DNA of 45,638 nucleotides, taken from assembly GCA_021741465.1 (NCBI GenBank), contig JAIOXV010000006.1:1-45638 (forward strand), read 5' to 3'. A program made the position numbers and the translations under genes. Positions 40,321 through 45,638 of the stretch are shown one piece after another (position 1 is the stretch's first letter; each line of letters begins with the position of its first letter). Source of the DNA: Paracoccaceae bacterium. Its GTDB lineage: Bacteria > Pseudomonadota > Alphaproteobacteria > Rhodobacterales > Rhodobacteraceae. Under the pieces are notes generated by a model. The model was not told the origin of the DNA. It did not search any database and saw only the letters and a program-made list of their open reading frames with translations.

Positions 40321-41529
40321 TCAGATCACGGCTTTTTCAAGGAAGGGCCGCCCTTCCACGATACGCTCATAACCGACTTCCGACAGATCAAGGCTGCGGA
40401 AGCCACCATAAACGATCAGTTCTGAAACTCCGCGCCCGGCAGCGGGCCCTTGCTGCAGGCCATGGCCCGAAAACCCGTTGGCGAAGATGAAGTTCGTCAC
40501 CTCAGGGTGGCGGCCGACAATCAGATTGTGGTCAAGCGTGTTGAAATCATAGTGGCCCGCCCATTGGTTGACGAGTTTGATCGCCTCAAACCCGGCGGAT
40601 CTGCTGGCAAGGCTTGGCCAGACGATTTCTTCGAACTCTTCCCAGCGCGGGGCAAAATCATCCCAATCGGCAGCGGGGTCTTCAACGGGTGGGCAACCGG
40701 CCAGAAAATACCGACCCTCTGGGCGACAGAACGTGCCCGAAGTGTCGATCATCAGCGGCAAACGCCCCCCATTCACCCGCGCAGACCCTTCTGGCGTCTT
40801 GGCGCAATCAAAAACGAAAAGCGTGCGCTTGCGCGGTTCTACCGGAACATCCAGCCCAGCCATCCGCGCCGTCAGCGCGGCGCGCGGCCCCGAAGCGTTC
40901 ACCACCGTTCCCGCCTGCACAACCGCACCAGATTTCAAGGTGACACAGGTCACATGATTGCCCTCGCGCCCAATCGACACCACCGCATCATGGACGTAAT
41001 CGGCCCCAAGGGACCGGGCCTTGGCGCGAAACCCGTTCATCAGCCCGGTGTTGGAAAACCACCCCTCGCCCGACTGACCGTAAGAGGCCAGCGTGATGTC
41101 ATCGACATTCAAATGCGGAAATGCCTGGGCCAATTGCTCTTGGTTCCACAGCACGACATCGGCCCCGCAAGCCTTTTGCACGGCATGGTTTTCGCGCAGC
41201 ACCTGTTCCTGATCGGGCGTTGCCGCCAAAAACAGATACCCGCCGGGATGGAAATTCAGATCCGGCGCGGCCTCGCCTTCGACCTGCATCGTCTTGGCGA
41301 AATCTTGAATGAAGGTCGAACCGAACTGGCTGATCTTGACGTTGATCGCATTGGAAAACTGCGTGCGGATTGACGCGGCTGACAGCGAGGTGGAGGCCTG
41401 CGAAAAGGTCGGATCGCGCTCGACAATCAGGACAGAGCCTTTGAAATCTGGGTTGGCCATAAGGAAATAGGCCGTTGCCGAACCAATTACGGCCCCACCA
41501 ACAATCACCACATCATAGCTGGATTTCAT
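40321..41529 (-). CDS. FAD-dependent oxidoreductase, DAO family (FOXRED1/sarcosine-dehydrogenase-like)
   Basis: 402 residues. FAD motif VVIVGGAVIGSATAYFL at 7-23; the third Gly of GxGxxG is Ala, as in many relatives of this branch. VERDPTFSQASTSLSAASIRTQFS near 38-62 and the C-terminal FANGFSGHGLQQGPAAGRGVSELI are typical of FOXRED1-like and sarcosine/dimethylglycine-type enzymes, which oxidise secondary or tertiary amines such as N-methylglycine. No signal peptide and no corrinoid or folate domain. It overlaps the upstream SDR-like gene by ATGA (41526-41529). In this operon it would act on an amino acid freed by the hydantoinase-like step. Confidence 0.88.
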   Translation of the reverse strand: MKSSYDVVIVGGAVIGSATAYFLMANPDFKGSVLIVERDPTFSQASTSLSAASIRTQFSNAINVKISQFGSTFIQDFAKTMQVEGEAAPDLNFHPGGYLFLAATPDQEQVLRENHAVQKACGADVVLWNQEQLAQAFPHLNVDDITLASYGQSGEGWFSNTGLMNGFRAKARSLGADYVHDAVVSIGREGNHVTCVTLKSGAVVQAGTVVNASGPRAALTARMAGLDVPVEPRKRTLFVFDCAKTPEGSARVNGGRLPLMIDTSGTFCRPEGRYFLAGCPPVEDPAADWDDFAPRWEEFEEIVWPSLASRSAGFEAIKLVNQWAGHYDFNTLDHNLIVGRHPEVTNFIFANGFSGHGLQQGPAAGRGVSELIVYGGFRSLDLSEVGYERIVEGRPFLEKAVI

Positions 41530-42344
41530 GCTTTTGCCTCATCATCAGGATGTCCAAGATCGACGAACCAGCCGCCGATATGCTGCACGGCAGGGGCCGT
41601 CGGATCGGGTGGCGGAAGGCGCGCTTCCAAATCTGCGCGGAACTTTTCGGTAGAGTCCTTTGGCGCCCAGCCCAAATGCGCCGACAACCGGTTGTCCACC
41701 GCCTTGACGGCATTGTCCGAAATGCCGTGCGCGACGGTAAAACCAACGCGTGGCGCGATCAGGGCGGCGCTGACCAGACCAATGCAATCGTCGAACGACA
41801 GCCAAGACCACAGCATGCGGCGGTCTGCCGGTTCCGGGAAGGATGAAAAGATCCGCAGTGCCGCCGTTTCGATGCCGAACTTGTCCCAGTAAAGCCGCCC
41901 AAGGTCTTCGACAAAGCACTTTGACAGGCCATAAAGCCCGTCAGGCCGATGTGGCGCGCTGGCGTCGATCTGGTCTTCTATCCGGTGATAGCCGATGGCG
42001 TGAACCGAGCTTGCATAAACCACCCGCTTCACCCCGGCTTTTCGGGCGCCTTCATAGATGTGATAGCTGCCGCGGATATTCGCGTTCAAAATGGCGTCCC
42101 AGCTTCGTTCGAGTGGTATGCCGCCAAAATGCACGATGGTATCAACGCCTTGGCAGGCGCTATGCACGGCCGCTTCATCTGCCAGATCAAAGCAAAGCCC
42201 CTCTTCATTCGGCTGAATATCGGTGATTTCAACCCTGTCAGCCAACCGCAGTTTGCGCGCCAGAGGGGCAAGACCGCGGCGCAGTTCGGTTCCCAGCCGG
42301 CCTGCGGCGCCGGTTATCAATAGGGTGTCAAACCGCGGGATCAT
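41526..42344 (-). CDS. NAD-dependent epimerase/dehydratase, uronate-dehydrogenase-like
   Basis: 272 residues from ATG 42344; a frame back to 42593 runs through other genes and is not used. Rossmann motif LLITGAAGRLGTELRRGL at 8-25, DTIVHFGGIPLERSWDAILNANIRGSYHIYEGARKAGVKRVVYASS, catalytic YxxxK in YGLSKCFVEDL, and FPEPADRRMLWSWLSFDDC, all close to bacterial uronate dehydrogenase (oxidises galacturonate or glucuronate at C1). GGAG near the start is the ribosome site. It overlaps neighbours by ATGA at both ends. Substrate in this operon is uncertain; NAD(+)-dependent oxidation of a sugar acid or aldehyde is the family norm. Confidence 0.85.
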   Translation of the reverse strand: MIPRFDTLLITGAAGRLGTELRRGLAPLARKLRLADRVEITDIQPNEEGLCFDLADEAAVHSACQGVDTIVHFGGIPLERSWDAILNANIRGSYHIYEGARKAGVKRVVYASSVHAIGYHRIEDQIDASAPHRPDGLYGLSKCFVEDLGRLYWDKFGIETAALRIFSSFPEPADRRMLWSWLSFDDCIGLVSAALIAPRVGFTVAHGISDNAVKAVDNRLSAHLGWAPKDSTEKFRADLEARLPPPDPTAPAVQHIGGWFVDLGHPDDEAKA

Positions 42345-42505
42345 TGGACATCTCCGGACAAGGCGCACATGACGCGTGAGATGCGAGCCGTGGCTTCGAT
42401 CCAAACTGCGTCTGCCGTTGCGGTCGATAAGCGGAAAACCGGCGAAACGCCAGAGCGGGCGGTTGCAGGACTGGCTGATGCCACGCTGTCTGCGACACGG
42501 GTCAT
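42341..42505 (-). CDS. 54-residue ORF of unknown function, coupled by ATGA overlaps at both ends
   Basis: The frame starts at ATG 42505, overlapping the hyuB stop by four bases (42502-42505), and ends at 42341, overlapping the next gene's ATG by four bases (42341-42344). The sequence begins MTRVADSVASASPATARSG and ends MCALSGDVQ. It is Ala/Ser/Thr/Val-rich with one Trp and one Cys. There is no obvious membrane helix, signal peptide or known motif. It may be a small subunit or chaperone of the HyuAB enzyme, or a leader-type coupling ORF. The exact junctions are the main evidence that it is translated; no family was recognised. Confidence 0.55.
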   Translation of the reverse strand: MTRVADSVASASPATARSGVSPVFRLSTATADAVWIEATARISRVMCALSGDVQ

Positions 42506-44115
42506 GACTTGCCCCCGGTGACATAGCCCTTGGCGCAATCTTCGTCGCGGGCGTCTTTTGCTCTTGCGGCCGGATCACCATATCCGCCGCCACCCGGCAG
42601 ATTCAGAACAAGGCGTTGGCCTGCGGGCACGCTTTGCCAGCCTTTGGGGTTTAGCCGCGTTCCATCGCTCAACACTGCCGCCCCCGTTGCACCGGGCTTG
42701 CCCCCCTCGCGCCCAAGGGCGGGATGGCCCGTGCGGTCGAACATGGCAGAAAACTCGAACTCATGTCCTGGAAGCGCTTCGATCTCGATCACCTGGCCAA
42801 GCCCGCCACGAAAGGTTCCGTCTCCGCCGCTGTCAGGCCGCAAGGCCTTGCGCCAGACCACCACCGGGCCGGTCTGTTCGGTCGCTTCGATCGGCATGGT
42901 CATGACGCCCGAGGGGAAGGCCGTTGCCGAAAGACCGTCAAGCCCCGGCCGCGCCCCCATACCGCCCGAGTTGAACATGAGTATTTCTGCCCTTCGGCCA
43001 ATCTGTCCTGCCACAGGTCGCACCGACATGTGAATGTTCCACAGCGCCGCCGCGCCTTCGGCAAGGACCTGCCCGGGCAGGGCCTGTGCAAGCGCGCCAA
43101 GAACCAGATCCGGCACCAGATGCCCAATGACATGGCGCACGGCAACCGGGGCGGGACGCGGGGCGTTCAGAATATTGTTGGGCGATGACACCGTAAATGG
43201 CGCAAGCGAGGCCCAGTTGTTGGGAACATCTGGTGCGATCACGCATTTCAACGCATAGCAGGCATAGGCTTTGGTATAGACGACCGGCACGTTAATGCCC
43301 CAGCGACTGACCGGGGCACTGCCAGCAAAGTCAACATTCACCGCATCGGCAGATATCGTCACCGCACAAACCAGACGAACCGGCTGATCGTAGCCATCCG
43401 TATCCATCGCGTTCTGCCACACCCCTTTCGGCAGGCCGGCAATCCGTTTTTGCAAGGCGGCCTGGGTGCGCGCAAAAATGAACTCTGACAAAGGCTCCAG
43501 ATCGCACAAGGCCGCCTCTTGCATCATCGCGATCAGGCGTTGGTGGCCGACATCATTGCAAGCCGCCAGGGAATAGAAATCACCCACGACCTGATTGGCT
43601 TCGCGCACATTGGCCCGCAGGATGTTCACCAGATCGCGGTTTACCACCCCGCGGTCGGCAAATTTCATGATCGGGATCTGGATGCCTTCTTCATAGACCG
43701 ACTTTCCGTCTGCGCCAAACCCGCGCCCGCCCACATCTACAACATGCGCGGTGCAGGCGAAAAACCCGACCAGCGCATCGTCTTTGAAGCTTGGCGAAAC
43801 CATGGTGATGTCATGCAGATGGCCAGTGCCCTTCCAAGGATCATTGGTGACATAGGTATCGCCGGGAAACATGTTGTCGCGGCCAATTTCCGCGATGAAG
43901 TGCAAAACAGCCTCGGCCATGGTGTTCACATGCCCCGGCGTGCCGGTCACCGCCTGCGCCAGCATCCTGCCTTGCGCGTCGAAAACCCCAGCCGAAAGAT
44001 CACCAGCTTCGCGAACACTGGTGGAAAACGCAGTGCGCAAAAGCGTTGTCGCCTGCTCTTCCACAACGGAAATCAGCCGGTTCCACATCACTTGCATGCG
44101 AATTTCGTCAGTCAT
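42502..44115 (-). CDS. hyuB: Hydantoinase B / 5-oxoprolinase-like subunit
   Basis: 537 residues of the HyuB family. Early blocks MWNRLISVVEEQATTLLRTAFSTSVREAGDLSAGVFD and GTPGHVNTMAEAV, then YVTNDPWKGTGHLHDI with the conserved ND-P-Y/W motif, and near the end the glycine-rich NLPGGGGYGDPAAR. HyuA and HyuB together form an ATP-dependent amidohydrolase acting on cyclic amides (N-methylhydantoin, 5-oxoproline, caprolactam) or, in other branches, acetone and acetophenone carboxylases. Nothing marks a carboxylase (no third small subunit of the acetone type is recognisable). Overlaps hyuA and the small ORF by ATGA. Confidence 0.93.
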   Translation of the reverse strand: MTDEIRMQVMWNRLISVVEEQATTLLRTAFSTSVREAGDLSAGVFDAQGRMLAQAVTGTPGHVNTMAEAVLHFIAEIGRDNMFPGDTYVTNDPWKGTGHLHDITMVSPSFKDDALVGFFACTAHVVDVGGRGFGADGKSVYEEGIQIPIMKFADRGVVNRDLVNILRANVREANQVVGDFYSLAACNDVGHQRLIAMMQEAALCDLEPLSEFIFARTQAALQKRIAGLPKGVWQNAMDTDGYDQPVRLVCAVTISADAVNVDFAGSAPVSRWGINVPVVYTKAYACYALKCVIAPDVPNNWASLAPFTVSSPNNILNAPRPAPVAVRHVIGHLVPDLVLGALAQALPGQVLAEGAAALWNIHMSVRPVAGQIGRRAEILMFNSGGMGARPGLDGLSATAFPSGVMTMPIEATEQTGPVVVWRKALRPDSGGDGTFRGGLGQVIEIEALPGHEFEFSAMFDRTGHPALGREGGKPGATGAAVLSDGTRLNPKGWQSVPAGQRLVLNLPGGGGYGDPAARAKDARDEDCAKGYVTGGKS

Positions 44116-45638
44116 GCCGCGCGCGCCTTTCGGATCAACAAAAGGCTGCGGTCGTCTTGCATCACCACATCAAAGGCTGACGTGACGACAGTTGAAGTTT
44201 CCCGCTCCACAATGATCGCGGGCCCCGAAATCCGCGCACCCGCACCAAGACTTTCCCGATCAATGATGGCGCTGGGCAGGGTCTTTCCTGCGGCGGGATC
44301 AAAGACCGCGCGTGAAAGCGTGGCTTCTGGCTGCGCATTGCCCAGCGTAAGACGCTGGCGCTGCGGTTCAGGGCAAATCTCGAGTGCTTTGACAGAGAGT
44401 GTGACGATTTCGATTGCAAGCCCGTCAATCGCGCGGCCGAAAAGGCGGGCATAATTGGTGCGGAAGCGGTCTCCCAGCTGGGCCGCGTCTTCTGGTCCGA
44501 ACGGCCGGTCTGGCAGGGGTACCGGGATTTCCCATCCTTGTCCGACATAGCGCATGAAAGCCGTAATTTCGCGCTGCACCGGCCCCCGCGCCCCGGCGCG
44601 CACAAACCCTTCAACCGTAGCGGCAAGCCCCGCAATCAGCGCATTGACCTGATCGGCTTCAAAGGTTGAAAGCTGGACAGGCTTTGAGACAAGCGCCTCA
44701 TAGCTGAAAGGCGCCTTCAAGAACCCGATGGCAGAGCCGACGCCCGCACCGGGCGGGATAAGGCAGCGCTCAATGCCCAGCTTTTCGCAAAGCCGCGCGG
44801 CGTGCAGGGGTGCGGCACCGCCGAAGGCAATCATCAGATTGTCCGAGATGTTCTTGCCGTTTTCCACAGCGTGCACGCGCGCGGCATTGGCCATGTTTTC
44901 ATCGACCACTTCGCAAATGCCAAACGCAGCGGCCTCGGCCACAAGGCCCAAACCGTCACCAACCTGGCCCAATATCGCCGCCTTTGCCTTGCCAACCGAA
45001 AGCCTGATGGCCCCCCCGGCGAAATTTTCGGGGTCAAGCTTGGCCAAGACAAGATCGGCATCGGTGATGGTGGGGTGTGGACCGCCGCGCGGGTAACAGG
45101 CCGGCCCCGGATCGGACCCAGCGCTTTCGGGGCCGGTCTGAATACGGCCCATGGCATCGACCCAAGCGATGGAGCCGCCACCAGCCCCGATTTCGATCAT
45201 CTCGATCACCGGGATCGAGATCGGCATGCCAGAGCCTTTGGCAAACCGGGCGCTGCGGGCAACTTCAAAGCTGCGCGCAGTCTTTGGCTGGAAGTCTTCG
45301 ATCAGACAAATCTTTGCCGTGGTGCCGCCCATGTCATAGCTGACCACCCGGTCAAGGCCGAAGCTTTGGGCCACATGCGCCGCAAAGATCGCGCCACCCG
45401 CAGGCCCGCTTTCGACCAGCCGCACCGGGAACTCTGCCGCCGTTTCAATGCTGATAAGCCCGCCGCCGGAATGGATCATGTAAACCGCGCAGCCCGCGCC
45501 CAGTTCTTTCAGACGCAGCTTCAGTCGGGCAAGATATTGGGCCAGTTTCGGGCGCACATAGGCGTTGGCGCAGACGGTGTTGAACCGCTCGAACTCGCGC
45601 ATCTGCGGCGAAACTTCGGACGAAATCGAAATCGGGAT
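44112..45638 (-). CDS. hyuA: Hydantoinase A / 5-oxoprolinase-like subunit (partial, N-terminus cut by window edge)
   Basis: 509 codons are visible; the frame runs open through the right edge and the first in-window ATG (45602) is only an internal Met, in the PQMREFERFNTVCANAYV block that lies well inside HyuA proteins. The nucleotide-binding motif VVSYDMGGTTAKICLI, then EIGAGGGSIAWVDAMGRIQTGPESAGSDPGPACY, and GGAAPLHAARLCEKLGIERCLIPPGAGVGSAIGFL are all present and intact. HyuA supplies the ATP-using half of the HyuAB enzyme. About 160-190 residues with the N-terminal ATPase lobe lie outside the window. It ends in an ATGA overlap with hyuB. Confidence 0.93.
   Translation of the reverse strand: MPISISSEVSPQMREFERFNTVCANAYVRPKLAQYLARLKLRLKELGAGCAVYMIHSGGGLISIETAAEFPVRLVESGPAGGAIFAAHVAQSFGLDRVVSYDMGGTTAKICLIEDFQPKTARSFEVARSARFAKGSGMPISIPVIEMIEIGAGGGSIAWVDAMGRIQTGPESAGSDPGPACYPRGGPHPTITDADLVLAKLDPENFAGGAIRLSVGKAKAAILGQVGDGLGLVAEAAAFGICEVVDENMANAARVHAVENGKNISDNLMIAFGGAAPLHAARLCEKLGIERCLIPPGAGVGSAIGFLKAPFSYEALVSKPVQLSTFEADQVNALIAGLAATVEGFVRAGARGPVQREITAFMRYVGQGWEIPVPLPDRPFGPEDAAQLGDRFRTNYARLFGRAIDGLAIEIVTLSVKALEICPEPQRQRLTLGNAQPEATLSRAVFDPAAGKTLPSAIIDRESLGAGARISGPAIIVERETSTVVTSAFDVVMQDDRSLLLIRKARAA

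Noticed and set aside
42345-42593. N-terminal extension of the uronate-dehydrogenase-like protein to an upstream start at 42593.
   Set aside because: The extension runs through the 54-codon ORF and the end of hyuB in a different frame, and the Rossmann fold starts right after ATG 42344, which has its own GGAG.
1-45638. Mobile elements, prophage remnants, CRISPR arrays, toxin-antitoxin or defence genes.
   Set aside because: I looked for transposase or integrase motifs, regularly spaced repeats, terminal inverted repeats and defence-type domains and saw none; gene content is housekeeping and metabolic throughout.

Overview
The window looks like chromosomal DNA of an alphaproteobacterium, most likely a member of the Rhodobacterales. 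This rests on the GC-rich coding sequence, the protein types (a DinB with an N-terminal CxxC/CxxC extension, an AmtB/GlnK pair, an AroAT close to that of Paracoccus, a TamA/TamB pair, UbiG), and dense packing with many ATGA start/stop overlaps. I see no insertion sequence, phage gene, CRISPR array or plasmid gene. No stretch longer than about 300 bases lacks a gene.

Left part (1-9360). A truncated paiB-type gene runs off the left edge. It is followed by rpmJ (zinc-free type) and tRNA-Val(GAC), both on the minus strand and each with a hairpin terminator. Then come an N-formylglutamate amidohydrolase facing dinB, a membrane-quality cluster (SPFH protein, short NfeD-like protein, Nudix hydrolase), a small ion channel, smpB, a glycine-rich small protein, and a three-gene run sseA - tyrB - EamA transporter ending in a bidirectional terminator.

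Middle (9382-27988). The nitrogen-control pair glnK-amtB, a class A penicillin-binding protein, an EamA transporter, the HU gene, AMP nucleosidase, a methyltransferase diverging from a YeeZ-like epimerase, and a two-gene unit of an XRE-cupin regulator plus a VOC-bicupin fusion protein behind a perfect 22-bp palindrome. Next are a further EamA transporter, dapA, slt, and a three-gene run of mnmD with two tandem EamA paralogues. A MnmC-oxidoreductase-like FAD protein diverges from mnmD, so the two halves of MnmC are probably split over divergent genes. A YihY/BrkB membrane protein follows.

Right part (27982-45638). tamA-tamB (outer-membrane translocation and assembly), ubiG, pip, and a TerC-family membrane protein preceded by a highly structured 5' leader whose last hairpin covers the ribosome binding site. 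Then aroC and a stand-alone iolG-like dehydrogenase. The last 7 kb is one compact minus-strand unit: hyuA (cut by the right edge), hyuB, a 54-codon ORF, a uronate-dehydrogenase-like SDR, a FOXRED1/DAO-type FAD oxidoreductase, a LysR regulator and a classical SDR. The first four junctions are all exact ATGA overlaps. This looks like a catabolic operon for an unknown cyclic amide or N-substituted amino acid.

The best candidates for something undescribed are the terC leader, the hyu/DAO operon with its tiny coupled ORF, and the palindrome-controlled XRE-cupin / VOC-bicupin pair.
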